Counted from the first letter of the stretch, positions 8,643 to 17,732 are shown. The stretch is 64,000 nt of DNA from JAXMAO01 sp046350375 (GCA_046350375.1 JAXMAO010000002.1:124001-188000); one strand, 5' to 3'. The notes: generated by a model from the sequence alone, not told the origin. A program made the numbers and translations.

Positions 8643-10103
8643 TCAGCCTGGTCCGGCGGGCCGCAGCGCCCGCGCCCCGTGCAGCCAGGCGGCGGCCGGA
8701 AACCGCATTGCCAGCGCGGCCAGGTCGAGGTTTGACAGGTGCGTCGCGAAGGCGCGCGACTGCGGCGGGGCGAAAAACCGCGCCGGCCACTCGCGCAGCA
8801 GCGCGTCCATCGTCGCCGCCAGCAGCACCGCGTCGCAGCCGCAGGTCGCGTCGATGTCGGCGACCACGCCTTCGAGCGTCAGCAGCACCTTGCGGAATAG
8901 CAGCAGCTCGCCCGCGAATCGCGCGCCGGCCGCCGCCAGCCTATCGAGCAAGGACACGACCCAGTCGAGCCCCGGCAGCTGTCCGCGCGACACGTCCGTC
9001 AGCGCCGCGTCGATGACCGCGCCCGTGGCCGTTGCGTCGGGCGGCGTGCCCAGCGCGGCCAGCGCCCGCGCCACCTGGCCGGCGTCGCACAGCAGCCCGC
9101 CGAGAATCATCTGCGCCACCGCCTCGCGCGGCCCGACGCCCAGCCGCCCGACCAGGCTCCAGTCGAGAATCGCCACCTGCCCGTCGGGCGTCGCGAGCAG
9201 GTTGCCGGCGTGCGGGTCGGCGTGAAAGAACGCCCGCTCGTCGCGCGACAGGAACGGCCCGGCGACCAGGGCGCGCAGCACCCGCTCGGCCAGACGCCGG
9301 CGAAGCGCCGCGTCGCGCGGCGCGTCGGTGATCTTCACGCCCGCGACGTACTCCATTGCCGTGGCGCGCGGCGTCGAGAACGGCAGCAGCGCCGGCACGA
9401 CGACCGCGCCCGGCCGCACAAAATGACGCGCCGCCTCGGCCAGATGCGCCTGCTCCTGATCGAGCCGCACCTCGTGCAGCAGCAGCGCGCGGGCCTCGTC
9501 GAACGCGGCGCGATAGCCCAGCGCCGGCAGCCGGCCGCGCGCCGCGGCGGCGTCCAGCCCGTCGGCGGCGGACGCCAGCCCGGCCCACTCCTGGTCGATC
9601 TGCTCGACCACGGCCGGCTTGAGCAGCTTCAGCACGCCGGCGCGCCGCGGCCCGTCGCGGCCCCACGCGAGCGGCACGACCACCGCCACGCTCGCCTCGA
9701 CCGCCGCGCCACAGTCGAGCACGACGTCGTGCGCCGCCAGCGCCTCGCCGACCGCGCCGTGCGCCAGCGCCGTCAGCGCCGCCGCGTCCAGCCGGCAGGG
9801 CATCGACTCGAGCGGCGTCAGCAGGGCGCGGACCGCCGGGTCGAGCTCGCGGTGCCGCGCCAGTACCTGGGCGAACTTGTGCAGCGTCGGACAGGCCCGC
9901 AGCAGGCGGACCAGCCCCGGCTCACCGCCGCCGGGCTGGCCGTCGTCACAGGCAGCGCGCACCGCGGCCAGGCGCTCGGCGGGCAGCGCCGCCAGAAATG
10001 CCGTCAGCGCCGCGCCGATCTGCTCGCGCAGCTCGGGTCGCCCGGCCGGTACGAACGCCGCCGGCCGCAGTCGCGCGACGAATTGTTCGATGGAATCGGC
10101 CAA
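8643..10103 (-). CDS. UbiB/AarF (ABC1)-family atypical kinase
   Basis: 486 residues, ATG start. The second half shows the ABC1/ADCK signature: MEYVAGVKI, then FHADPHAGNLL (catalytic loop with N) and VAILDWSLVGRL (DFG-like metal-binding Asp). The region before it has the ATP-Lys region (RRAGVLKLLKP). ABC1 proteins are protein-kinase-like ATPases linked to quinone or lipid metabolism. No ubiquinone or menaquinone genes lie nearby, so the substrate is unknown. It is somewhat divergent, with no clear KxGQ motif. It starts about 100 bases downstream of the FG-GAP gene and ends 80 bases before the RNase P RNA, all on the minus strand. Confidence 0.82.
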   Translation of the reverse strand: MADSIEQFVARLRPAAFVPAGRPELREQIGAALTAFLAALPAERLAAVRAACDDGQPGGGEPGLVRLLRACPTLHKFAQVLARHRELDPAVRALLTPLESMPCRLDAAALTALAHGAVGEALAAHDVVLDCGAAVEASVAVVVPLAWGRDGPRRAGVLKLLKPAVVEQIDQEWAGLASAADGLDAAAARGRLPALGYRAAFDEARALLLHEVRLDQEQAHLAEAARHFVRPGAVVVPALLPFSTPRATAMEYVAGVKITDAPRDAALRRRLAERVLRALVAGPFLSRDERAFFHADPHAGNLLATPDGQVAILDWSLVGRLGVGPREAVAQMILGGLLCDAGQVARALAALGTPPDATATGAVIDAALTDVSRGQLPGLDWVVSLLDRLAAAGARFAGELLLFRKVLLTLEGVVADIDATCGCDAVLLAATMDALLREWPARFFAPPQSRAFATHLSNLDLAALAMRFPAAAWLHGARALRPAGPG

Positions 10104-10205
10104 GTCGCCTCCCGGGCAATCGTGCCATCATCGGGGCGGCGACGTGGAATGGCCAATCGGCCTGCACGGAAACGGGCGCGCGGGCCGCACGCGGAACCGC
10201 GGCCG

Positions 10206-11930
10206 TCAGGGCGCGGTCAGCAGCGCGGTCACGAGCAGCCCCGCGTCGGCCGCCGACAGGGCGTTGTCCAGATTCAGATCGCCGTTGCTGCGGTTGCAGG
10301 TCGGGTAGTCGGCGGCGTACGCGGCGGGGTTCTGCAGCGCCAGCACGAACGCCTCGACGTCCAGCCCGTTCACGCGGCCGTCGCAGTTCAGGTCGCCGGG
10401 CAGCAGCGACGCGGCCGGCGTAAGCGTGAGCGGCTGATCGACGCCGATCGGGCCGAGGAAGCGCTCGGTGCGCGACGCAAGGGATCCGCTGCGCGGCCAG
10501 ACGACCTCGATGCGGTCGATCGCCGCGTCGGCTCCCAGCCCGAAGTGCACGCGCAGGTCCTCGGTCGCGGTGGTGCTCGAGCCGCTGACCAGCTCGCGCA
10601 GCTGCGTGACGCCGCCGCTGGTGAGCCGGACGCGGGCGCCGATGGCGTCGCGATTGACCTGCACGCCGTCGCCGCGGAGCGTCAGCAGGGTCCAGTGATT
10701 CGCGGCGGTCGACACGTTTTCGAACACGGAGACGGAATTGAGCGGGTTGACGGTGATGATGTCCGGCCGGCCGTCGTTGTTGAAGTCCATGCGGACGGCG
10801 TATTGCGACGCCAGCGACACGGTGTTGAGCGCCGGCGAGATGTTGGCGAACGCGCCGCCGCCGTCGTTGCGCTGCAGGTTGTCGAGGTTGGGGTTCTGCC
10901 AGCTTCCGGCCGTGTAGAAGTCGACATCGCGATCGTTGTCGACGTCGAGCCAGATGACGCCCCAGCCGAACATGGTCGAAAACGGCGTGATGTGCGTGAA
11001 CAGGCCGCCGTCGTTGCGGAAGTAGGTGCCCACGATGGCGTCGCTGATGCCGAAGTCGAGGTCGCCGTCGCCGTCGAAGTCGCCCGCCGAGATGCCCATC
11101 GGCGCGTTTCCGAGCCCGACGAAGCCCAGCGCGTCGGCGACGTTTTGAAAACGGCGCCCGCCGAACCCGTCCGGAATCGAGTGCAGCACCGTGTCGTGGC
11201 CCGCGCCCGAGCTGTTGAGCGGGAAGCAGTCGGGCCAGCCGTCGCCGTCGTAGTCGGTCCAGATCATCGAGTAGAAATGGGCCGGCGACGGCACGACCGG
11301 CAGCAGATCGGAACGGTCGGTGAAGGTGCCGTTGCCGTTGTTGACCAGCAGCGTGGCGTAAGGCACGGCGTTGCCCATGACCAGCAGATCCACGTCGCCG
11401 TCCAGGTCAAAGTCGCACCACGAGGCGGCCTCGGCGTTGCCACCCGGCAATCGCACGCCCGCGGCGATGCTGACGTTGGTGAACGTGCCGCCGTCGTTGC
11501 GATAGAGCAGCCCGTACGAGGCCGGCGCGGCGCCGCGCCCGACCATGAAAATGTCGTCGTCGCCGTCGTTGTCGTAGTCGGCCGTGAGCACGCCCACGGA
11601 CAGCCGCGCGGTGCCGTCGGGCTCGACGAGCCCGCTGGCGGCCGAGACATCGGCGAAGGTGCGAAAGCCGGGCCGCGCCGCATCGGGCACGTTGCGAAAC
11701 AGGTGGCTGGCGAATCCGAACTGATCGCCGATCGCCAGGTCGAGATAGCCGTCGCGGTCGAAGTCGATCACAGCCAGGCCGCCGCGCACCGGGCCGAGCA
11801 CGACCTCGCCGGTCTGGTTGCGGTCGATGAACGAGATGCCGCCGATCGAGACCACGGCCGACACGTTGTTCGGGATGAACAGCGCGGCGGCGACCAGCGC
11901 GATCAGACTGAGGAACGGGATCGTTCGCAT
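10206..11930 (-). CDS. Secreted FG-GAP/VCBS repeat protein with UnbV/ASPIC and dockerin-like domains
   Basis: 574 residues with a signal peptide (FLSLIALVAAALFIPNNVSA). At least six Ca-binding FG-GAP/VCBS blades follow: DFDRDGYLDLA, DYDNDGDDDIF, DFDLDGDVDLLVMG, DYDGDGWPDCF, DFDGDGDLDFG and DFNNDGRPDIIT. Together they probably form a beta-propeller. A UnbV/ASPIC module comes next (AIGARVRLTSG and LRVHFGLG..IDRIEVVWP). The C-terminus has two dockerin-like loops (GDLNCDGRVNGLDVEAF and GDLNLDNALSAADAGLL). It is probably an extracellular or surface Ca-stabilised protein; the partner or ligand is unknown. Intact and uninterrupted. Confidence 0.92.
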   Translation of the reverse strand: MRTIPFLSLIALVAAALFIPNNVSAVVSIGGISFIDRNQTGEVVLGPVRGGLAVIDFDRDGYLDLAIGDQFGFASHLFRNVPDAARPGFRTFADVSAASGLVEPDGTARLSVGVLTADYDNDGDDDIFMVGRGAAPASYGLLYRNDGGTFTNVSIAAGVRLPGGNAEAASWCDFDLDGDVDLLVMGNAVPYATLLVNNGNGTFTDRSDLLPVVPSPAHFYSMIWTDYDGDGWPDCFPLNSSGAGHDTVLHSIPDGFGGRRFQNVADALGFVGLGNAPMGISAGDFDGDGDLDFGISDAIVGTYFRNDGGLFTHITPFSTMFGWGVIWLDVDNDRDVDFYTAGSWQNPNLDNLQRNDGGGAFANISPALNTVSLASQYAVRMDFNNDGRPDIITVNPLNSVSVFENVSTAANHWTLLTLRGDGVQVNRDAIGARVRLTSGGVTQLRELVSGSSTTATEDLRVHFGLGADAAIDRIEVVWPRSGSLASRTERFLGPIGVDQPLTLTPAASLLPGDLNCDGRVNGLDVEAFVLALQNPAAYAADYPTCNRSNGDLNLDNALSAADAGLLVTALLTAP

Positions 11931-12121
11931 CGTGCAGACCCTTCGCCGCGGCCGCTCGCCAGGACAACTCCGCCCTTGCGTGGGCCGCGAGAGTGAAACC
12001 GCGCGGCCGGCCGCTCTATTCCCCGGCTCGCCTTCCAGGCCGCAAACGGGCCCGGCGCGGCCGAAACCGGCCCGGCGTGTGCCGCGGCGCTGCGGCGCCC
12101 GGCGGTCGATGCGGCGTCACG

Positions 12122-12283
12122 CTACACCGGCACGACATCCACGATTTCGACCCCGGCGTAATTGGCGTAGCCGCGCGCCAGCGCCCAGGCCTCGGCCAGG
12201 TCGCGCGCGAAGACGCGGTACTGCACCACCGGGCCGAGGGCCTTGTCGGTCGGCTTCTTGAATCGATAAAGAATGATGAACAT
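12122..12283 (-). CDS. Small conserved-looking protein of unknown function
   Basis: 53 residues from ATG 12283; an in-frame start at 12358 would give 78 residues. The sequence begins MFIILYRFKKPTDKALGPVV and then mixes Tyr, Ala and acidic residues, with no membrane segment or Cys motif. The codon third positions are GC-rich as in the real neighbours, and the ORF fills most of the gap between the FG-GAP gene and the peptide gene at 12514. No family recognised. Confidence 0.45.
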   Translation of the reverse strand: MFIILYRFKKPTDKALGPVVQYRVFARDLAEAWALARGYANYAGVEIVDVVPV

Positions 12284-12444
12284 CGTCTCAATCCGTGTTG
12301 CTTCCTGGGGGCGCCCGAACCCATCAGTATAGCCGCTCGCCCACCAGTCGCGATTCACAGCGCCGCCCCAGCGGCGGCCGAGCCCGCCGAGGCGGAAATA
12401 ATCTTGTCAGGACGCCGGTCCGGCCGCGTATTCCCCATGACAAC

Positions 12445-12463
12445 GCCCGGGACGCTCCCGGGC
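12445..12463 (+). promoter_or_regulatory. Leader hairpin upstream of the 53-residue peptide gene
   Basis: A perfect inverted repeat, GCCCGGGA-cgc-TCCCGGGC (8-bp stem, 3-base loop), lies 51 bases before the ATG at 12514, followed by an A-rich stretch. It has no T-run, so it is more likely a stabilising or regulatory 5'-UTR structure than a terminator. Confidence 0.5.
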
Positions 12464-12513
12464 AACGAAACAGAAAAAGGCACACAACCGCCTCGCCCGC
12501 AAGGAGATTTGAG

Positions 12514-12675
12514 ATGACGGATACCCATGGCCCGATCAGCACCCTCGTCCAGGACGCCTGCACGCAGTGGGGTTCGCTGCTGGTTACGCTGCCGATCTTC
12601 GGCGCCGTGCTGACGCAGGTCATCAACGCCTTCTGCTCGATGTTCCTGAGCGTGCTCGGTCCGCTGTCGCTGTAA
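12514..12675 (+). CDS. 53-residue hydrophobic peptide
   Basis: ATG 12514 follows a near-perfect ribosome site (AAGGAG, 7 bases upstream). After a polar start (MTDTHGPISTLVQDACTQW) comes a strongly hydrophobic or amphipathic helix with two Cys residues (C16 in the polar part, C42 in NAFCSMF), ending SVLGPLSL. There is no positively charged signal-peptide N-region, so it may be a membrane-inserting or leaderless peptide. It has its own transcription unit: leader hairpin at 12445, strong SD and an intrinsic terminator at 12713. This gives good support for real expression despite the size. No family recognised. Confidence 0.65.
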   Translation: MTDTHGPISTLVQDACTQWGSLLVTLPIFGAVLTQVINAFCSMFLSVLGPLSL

Positions 12676-12712
12676 CGCAGCGCCACCGCGACCGGACGCT
12701 GTACCCTGCCGG

Positions 12713-12746
12713 CCCGCCGGGAGATTTCCCGGCGGGTCATTTTTTG
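12713..12746 (+). terminator. Rho-independent terminator
   Basis: Stem CCCGCCGGG / CCCGGCGGG (9 bp, perfect) with loop agattt, followed by TCATTTTTTGT. It lies 37 bases after the peptide gene stop at 12675. This is the clearest intrinsic terminator in the window and ends the 53-residue peptide transcript before the convergent PilZ-like gene. Confidence 0.9.
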
Positions 12747-12820
12747 TCAGAGCGGTGTTCTTGATGCAGGCGAGGCGCAGACGGCTGTGCGGCGCGCCTG
12801 CGGCGACGACGTGCGGCCGC

Positions 12821-13255
12821 CTAGGCCTGGGCGAACTCTTCGGCGCCGGAAAACGGCTGAGGCGTGTCGAACCGCAGCGCGACCGAAAGCTGGTGCTTCT
12901 GCCCCTCGGTCACCAGGCGCGTGCGGATGATGGTGCCGTAGCAGCCGCTCCAGAACGCCTTGCGGGTCGGGTCGCTCACCTGGCGATGAATGACGCGCAG
13001 CTCGTAGCGCTGGCCGACCGCCAGCCCGTAGCCGATGGGCACGGTGCACTGCACGCCGCCTTCGCTCAGGTTGTCGGCCTTGCAGCGCAGGACGGTCAGC
13101 CCTTCCAGGTCGAGCAGCCAGACGTCCGACTCGGCCAGCCAGCGGCCGAACTCGCGGCGCTCGGCGGCGGCGATGGCGTCGCGCGCCAGCGCGGGCGCGA
13201 GCACCTGGGCACCCGGCGAACTGACAGTAAAGGGGTTGTGACGGAGGGAGGACAT
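12821..13255 (-). CDS. PilZ-like domain protein
   Basis: 144 residues from ATG 13255 (GGAGAG six bases upstream). The middle contains an RCKADNLSEGGVQCTVP segment, which fits the DxSxxG part of PilZ domains. A beta-rich stretch follows (RYELRVIHRQV and GTIIRTRLV). The upstream RxxxR arginine motif that binds cyclic-di-GMP is not clear, so ligand binding is doubtful. If a PilZ protein, it would act as a cytosolic c-di-GMP effector or a degenerate relative. Confidence 0.6.
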   Translation of the reverse strand: MSSLRHNPFTVSSPGAQVLAPALARDAIAAAERREFGRWLAESDVWLLDLEGLTVLRCKADNLSEGGVQCTVPIGYGLAVGQRYELRVIHRQVSDPTRKAFWSGCYGTIIRTRLVTEGQKHQLSVALRFDTPQPFSGAEEFAQA

Positions 13256-13322
13256 GGCGATCTCTCCAAGGCCGGCCGCGGCGCCTGTCGCGGCGGCGAG
13301 CGCCCGGTCGGCGGCGCCGGGC

Positions 13323-13832
13323 TCACGGATGCTCGAATGTCCCGCGCGACTCGCCGTCGATGCCGAACTCGACCAGCCACGCGTCGCGCGCTTCTTCCTG
13401 CAATCCCTCACGCTTCTCAGCCGGCTCGGACGGCGGCGGCCCGCTGCGCAGGTCCGCCAGCAGCTGCCCGAAGAAATCGTCCGATTCCACGCACTTCGTC
13501 CGCCGCGACCGCGCCGCCCGCTGGATGGCCCGATCGCTGCTCACCAAACACGCGTCCCGCGCGCCGGCATATTGCCGCAAGTGTTCGCTCAGCCAGGTGT
13601 CGGCGTCGCGCTCGGCGCCGCTCTGCCGGACTTCGATCCGCGGGTCACTCAACTGCTCGGCCAACGCGCCCTCGGGCCCGCGGCCGTCAAACACGATCAC
13701 GACTTTGTGCGATCCAGCCTGCGCCCACGCCCCGAGCATTCGGCAAAGCTGCGAGCGACTGAGATGAGTGCTGCCGCGTACATGAACCCGGGCAGCGTGC
13801 AGCAGGTTGTATCCATCGATCAGGACCACCAT
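13323..13832 (-). CDS. NYN-domain (YacP-like) RNase family protein
   Basis: 169 residues from ATG 13832; a longer in-frame start at 13952 is less likely. The N-terminus MVVLIDGYNLLHA is the classic NYN/YacP opening with the metal-binding Asp. VVIVFDGRG and ERDADTWLSEHL (acidic cluster) follow, then LVSSDRAIQRAA. These match PIN-like NYN nucleases that act on RNA. The C-terminal about 50 residues are charged and probably disordered. It faces the same direction as the pyr genes but is separated from pyrC by about 150 bases downstream. Confidence 0.83.
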   Translation of the reverse strand: MVVLIDGYNLLHAARVHVRGSTHLSRSQLCRMLGAWAQAGSHKVVIVFDGRGPEGALAEQLSDPRIEVRQSGAERDADTWLSEHLRQYAGARDACLVSSDRAIQRAARSRRTKCVESDDFFGQLLADLRSGPPPSEPAEKREGLQEEARDAWLVEFGIDGESRGTFEHP

Positions 13833-13986
13833 ATCGGTGCCTGAATCGCGCCAGATGAGTCTATCCCGCCCGGGCGCGGCGTCAACGAACGGATTATTGG
13901 AAGCGCAGAAATCGCCGTTGTGCAACGGCACAAACCACAGGCCCGAGAACAACCCTCAACTCCTGCAACCCATGCCACCCGCTCGA

Positions 13987-15360
13987 CTAACACCCCCCAC
14001 TCTCCTTGGCCCATTCGCGCCACGGTTCGCGCCCGCAATATTTCGGCCGACCCGCCACCAACGTCAGCACCGCCCGGCCGAGCACCGACCAGCCGGCAAA
14101 CGGCGTGTTGCGACTCAGCGAGCGAAACGCCGCCGGGTCGATGGTCCACGCCTCCTGCGGATCGATGACCGTCACGTCGGCCACCGCGCCGGGCGCCAGC
14201 GTGCCGCGATCGATCTGCAACGCGCGGGCCGGGTTGATCGTCCACAGCGCCACCCAGCGCGGCCAGTCGATCCGCCCCGGCTCAACCAGGGCGCGCAGCG
14301 ACGTGGCGACCGCCGACTCCAGCCCCACCATCCCGAACGGCGCGGCCGGAAAGTCGAGCGCCTTCTCGTCCGCGGCGTGCGGCGCGTGGTCGGTGCAGAG
14401 GCAGTCGATCGTGCCGTCAACCACGCCCGCCACGCACGCCTCGACATCGGCCGCCGAGCGCAGCGGCGGGTTGACCTTGAAGCGCGTGTCGAACGTGGCG
14501 CAGGCCTCGTCGGTCAGCAACAGGTGATGCGGCGTGACCTCGGCGCTGACCGGCGCGCCGGCCGCCTTGGCCTCGCGCACCAGGCGCACCGCGGTGCGCG
14601 TCGAGATGTGCGCCACGTGATAGCGCGTGCCCGTCAGCCCCGCCAGCAGCAAGTCGCGCTGCACCATCAGCTCTTCGGCGGCGGCGGCAATCCCCGGCAG
14701 GCCGAGGCGCGTCGCGGTCGGCCCGGCGTGCATGCAGCCCCCCGCAGCCAGCTCGGCATCTTCGCAGTGCTGAATGACCGTCCGGCCAAACATGCCGGCA
14801 TATTGCAGCGCCCGCAGCATGACGGCCGAGCTGGCGATGCCGCAGCCGTCGTCGGAGAAGGCCACCGCGCCGGCCCGCACCATCTGCCCCATTTCCGCCA
14901 GCTCGCGTCCGGCGCGCCCCTTGGTCAGCGCGCCGATCGGAAAGACGTTGCACGACGCCGAGCGGGCCGCCTGGCGGAAGATCGACTCGATCGCTCCCTC
15001 GTTGTCGAGCGGCGGCTGCGTGTTGGGCATGCAGGCGACGCTCGTGAATCCGCCGGCGACGGCCGCCGCCGTGCCGCTGGCGATCGTCTCCTCCTCTTCG
15101 TTGCCCGGCTCGCGCAGGTGAACGTGCATGTCGATCAGCCCCGGGCAGACGATCAGCCCGGCGGCATCCAGCGTGACCGCGGCCGGCTCGCGCGCCCGGC
15201 CGAGCGTGTGAATGCGCCCCTCAACGATCAGCAGGTCGGCGACCGCATCGTGCCCCGACGCCGGGTCGATCACGCGCCCGCCGCGGACCAGCAGGCTGTC
15301 GGTCGCGGGCCGGGCCGGGCCGGTCGCGCGCGGCTCGATGCGTTGGGTCGTGCGGCTCAT
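13987..15360 (-). CDS. pyrC: Dihydroorotase
   Basis: 457 residues. Catalyses reversible cyclisation of carbamoyl aspartate to dihydroorotate, step three of UMP synthesis. The amidohydrolase metal site is visible: DMHVHLREPG, GGFTSVACMPNTQPP, HCED, YHVAHIS, and the catalytic Asp in CTDHAPH. The Lys of type I dihydroorotases is replaced around GAVAFSDDG, as in class I enzymes with Asp bridging. The length (about 430-460) is normal for class I (PyrC/AllB-like). The ATG at 15360 overlaps the pyrB stop by four bases. This is the last gene of pyrR-pyrB-pyrC. Confidence 0.96.
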   Translation of the reverse strand: MSRTTQRIEPRATGPARPATDSLLVRGGRVIDPASGHDAVADLLIVEGRIHTLGRAREPAAVTLDAAGLIVCPGLIDMHVHLREPGNEEEETIASGTAAAVAGGFTSVACMPNTQPPLDNEGAIESIFRQAARSASCNVFPIGALTKGRAGRELAEMGQMVRAGAVAFSDDGCGIASSAVMLRALQYAGMFGRTVIQHCEDAELAAGGCMHAGPTATRLGLPGIAAAAEELMVQRDLLLAGLTGTRYHVAHISTRTAVRLVREAKAAGAPVSAEVTPHHLLLTDEACATFDTRFKVNPPLRSAADVEACVAGVVDGTIDCLCTDHAPHAADEKALDFPAAPFGMVGLESAVATSLRALVEPGRIDWPRWVALWTINPARALQIDRGTLAPGAVADVTVIDPQEAWTIDPAAFRSLSRNTPFAGWSVLGRAVLTLVAGRPKYCGREPWREWAKESGGC

Positions 15361-16349
15361 GCGGCGCCTCCGGCGGCCTGGTTGCACAGGAACAGCACGG
15401 CCATGCGCACCGCCAGGCCGTGGGTGACCTGCTGAAGGATGGCGCTGTTGGGCCCGTCGGCGACCTCGGCCTGAAGCTCGACGCCGCGGTTGATCGGGCC
15501 GGGGTGAAGGATGGCCACGTCGGGCCGCGCGCGGCGCATCCGCTGGGCGTTCAGTCCGAAGAGCCGCGCGTATTCCTGCACGCTCGGAATCACGTTCGAT
15601 GCCATACGTTCGCGCTGAATGCGCAGCATGTTGATCGCGTCCATCTCGCCGATGACCGCGTCCAGGTCGTGGCAGACGCGCGCTCCCAGCCGCTCGAAGT
15701 CGCGCGGCACCAGCGTCGCCGGGCCGACGAGCGTCACCGCGGCGCCGAGCTTCAGCAGGCCGTGCAGGTTGGACCGCGCCACGCGCGAGTGGACCACGTC
15801 GCCGACGATCGCGACCTTCAACCCTGCGATGCGCCCCTTCAGCTTGCGCAGCGTGAAGATGTCGATCAGCCCCTGCGTGGGGTGCTCGTGGCGGCCGTCG
15901 CCGGCGTTGATGACGCAGCAGCGCACCGCGCGGGCGGCCAGCTCGGCGGCGCCCGAGGCCTCGTGCCGCAGCACCAGCACGTCCACCCCCATCGCCTCGA
16001 TGTTCCGCACCGTGTCGCGCAGGTCTTCGCCCTTCGAGACCGACGAGCCGCGGGCGGAGAAATCGACGATATCCGCGCTCAGCCGCTGTGCCGCCAGCGT
16101 GAAGCTGGTCCGCGTCCGGGTCGAGTCCTCGAAGAACAGCAGCACTACCACCCGGCCGCGCAGCGCCGGCACCTTCTTCACGCTGCGGGTCGATACGTCG
16201 CCGAAGGCCTCGGCCGTGTCGAGGATGTGGGTGATCTCCGCCGCCGACAGCTCCTCCAGCGCCAGCAGATCGCGATGCGACCAGGCCGGCGGCGCTTCTC
16301 CGCCGGCATCGCGTCGAACCGGAATCGAACGCGGAACGGCCTTGCTCAT
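15357..16349 (-). CDS. pyrB: Aspartate carbamoyltransferase catalytic subunit
   Basis: 330 residues. Transfers carbamoyl phosphate to aspartate, the committed pyrimidine step. The carbamoyl-phosphate loop FFEDSTRTRTSF is intact, as are SSVSKGEDLRDT (80s loop with Ser/Lys), HPTQGLIDIFTL, VGDVVHSRVARSN and HPGPINRG. The first about 25 residues are an unconserved extension. There is no pyrI nearby, so it is probably an unregulated trimer or controlled through PyrR. Four-base overlaps with pyrR upstream and pyrC downstream imply translational coupling. Confidence 0.97.
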   Translation of the reverse strand: MSKAVPRSIPVRRDAGGEAPPAWSHRDLLALEELSAAEITHILDTAEAFGDVSTRSVKKVPALRGRVVVLLFFEDSTRTRTSFTLAAQRLSADIVDFSARGSSVSKGEDLRDTVRNIEAMGVDVLVLRHEASGAAELAARAVRCCVINAGDGRHEHPTQGLIDIFTLRKLKGRIAGLKVAIVGDVVHSRVARSNLHGLLKLGAAVTLVGPATLVPRDFERLGARVCHDLDAVIGEMDAINMLRIQRERMASNVIPSVQEYARLFGLNAQRMRRARPDVAILHPGPINRGVELQAEVADGPNSAILQQVTHGLAVRMAVLFLCNQAAGGAA

Positions 16350-16864
16350 GTCCCCGCCTCAACGCGATCCACGTCGTCGGTCTCGCGCAGCAGCACGCGC
16401 ACGTGCTCGGCCGGCACCGGCGTCCGCGCCGCGACGAAATCGGGCTGGATCGGCAGCTCGCGTCCGCCGCGATCGACCAGCACCGCCAGCCGGATGGCCC
16501 GCGGCCGGCCGAGGTCCATGATGGCATCCAGCGCGGCGCGGATGCTCCGTCCGGTGAAGATCACGTCGTCGACCAGGACAATCAGCCGGCCATCGACGGC
16601 GAACGGAATGTCGGTGGTGCGGACAACCGCGTTGGGGCCGATCTCGGCCAGGTCGTCGCGATAGAGCGTGATGTCGAGCGTGCCCAGGGGCCAGTCGGCC
16701 AGGCCGGCGGTGGCCACCCCTTGCAGCCGCTGGGCGAGCACGTCGCCGCGCGAGCGGATGCCGATCAGCCCGACCGGTTCGGCCGGCCCGGCCGCAGCGG
16801 CGATGTCAACGGCGAGGCGCTCGACTGCCGCCGCCACGCCGCGCTCGTCCAGCAGGACTCGCAT
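16346..16864 (-). CDS. pyrR: PyrR bifunctional regulator/uracil phosphoribosyltransferase
   Basis: 172 residues from ATG 16864 (GGGGAC upstream). The PRPP-binding loop reads LIVLVDDVIFTGRSIRAALD, the canonical PyrR motif. GLIGIRSRGDVLA and DITLYRDDL match the family as well. In other bacteria PyrR binds pyr mRNA and attenuates transcription when UMP is high. It heads pyrR-pyrB-pyrC with 4-base overlaps. I could not find a convincing PyrR attenuator in the short upstream gap, so regulation may be translational. Confidence 0.95.
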   Translation of the reverse strand: MRVLLDERGVAAAVERLAVDIAAAAGPAEPVGLIGIRSRGDVLAQRLQGVATAGLADWPLGTLDITLYRDDLAEIGPNAVVRTTDIPFAVDGRLIVLVDDVIFTGRSIRAALDAIMDLGRPRAIRLAVLVDRGGRELPIQPDFVAARTPVPAEHVRVLLRETDDVDRVEAGT

Positions 16865-16976
16865 GCATCGTCCCCGCCGCCACGCCGCACCATATCGCCG
16901 TCGCCGGTCGCCGACAAGATTCGGCCCCGCGCCGCCGCCTTGCACGCCGCCGACATTGCGTTACAACGCGCCGCCG

Positions 16977-17732
16977 ATGGCGCTGCACGTGCCGGTCTGG
17001 ATGAGCGATCTGCACTCCGTGCTGCCCGGCCCGCTGATGGGCGTGGCGGTGACGCTGACGGCGGTCACCTGCGGGGCGGCGGTCGGCTTCGAGCGCGGCC
17101 GCCGCGAGAAACCCGCCGGCCTGCGAACGATGATGCTCGTCTGCCTGGGCGCCTGCATCTTCACGCAGGCCGGGCTGATGGTCCTGCCGCGCGGCACCGA
17201 CCCGACGCGCATCGCCGCGCAAGTGGTCACCGGCATCGGATTCCTCGGCGCCGGCGCCATCGTCCGCGACCGCACCTGGGTCATCGGCGTCACCACCGCC
17301 GCCGCCATCTGGGCCGTCGCCGCGATCGGCGTGGTGATCGGCTTCGGCTACGTCATCCCCGGGGTGGTCTTCACCGTGCTGACAGTCGGGACGCTGACCG
17401 CCGAGCGCTGGATCGAGCCTTGGTTTATCGGCCCCTGTAGCCGCGTCGAGCTGCGGATTCGTTTTGATCCGCAGCAGGGCAAGACCCGCATCCGCATCCA
17501 GGAAATCCTCGACGATCACGGCCTGCCCGACCCGGACGTCGTCGAGCGCTCGGCCGGGACCGGCGCCGAAACACAGATCACGATCCACTACTGCGACCGT
17601 CACCGGCAGCATCGCGCCTTCCTGGGCCCGCTGGCAGCATTGGAATCGGTCCGCGCCCTCGAATCGCCGTCTCCGGCCGACCGTGAGCCGACCCGCGCGG
17701 CAACGTTGCCGCACGAACCGCGCTCGACTTGA
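16977..17732 (+). CDS. MgtC/SapB-family membrane protein
   Basis: 251 residues from ATG 16977; an ATG at 17001 is also possible. Several membrane spans carry the MgtC signature: ERGRREKPAGLRTMMLVCLG, RIAAQVVTGIGFLGAGAIVRD and VIGVTTAAAIWAVAAIGV. A soluble C-terminal domain of about 80 residues follows, beta-alpha-beta in character (RVELRIRFDPQQGKTRIRIQ), ACT-like in position. MgtC proteins affect Mg homeostasis and P-type ATPases by binding partners in the membrane. It is divergent from pyrR. Confidence 0.9.
   Translation: MALHVPVWMSDLHSVLPGPLMGVAVTLTAVTCGAAVGFERGRREKPAGLRTMMLVCLGACIFTQAGLMVLPRGTDPTRIAAQVVTGIGFLGAGAIVRDRTWVIGVTTAAAIWAVAAIGVVIGFGYVIPGVVFTVLTVGTLTAERWIEPWFIGPCSRVELRIRFDPQQGKTRIRIQEILDDHGLPDPDVVERSAGTGAETQITIHYCDRHRQHRAFLGPLAALESVRALESPSPADREPTRAATLPHEPRST

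Noticed and set aside
9210..11996. 928-codon plus-strand ORF across the UbiB and FG-GAP genes
   Set aside because: Antisense shadow; both minus-strand genes are strongly supported by motifs.
12404..12434. Possible sigma-70 promoter TTGTCA...TATTCC before the 53-residue peptide gene
   Set aside because: Spacer of 19 bases and a weak -10; not convincing enough to annotate.
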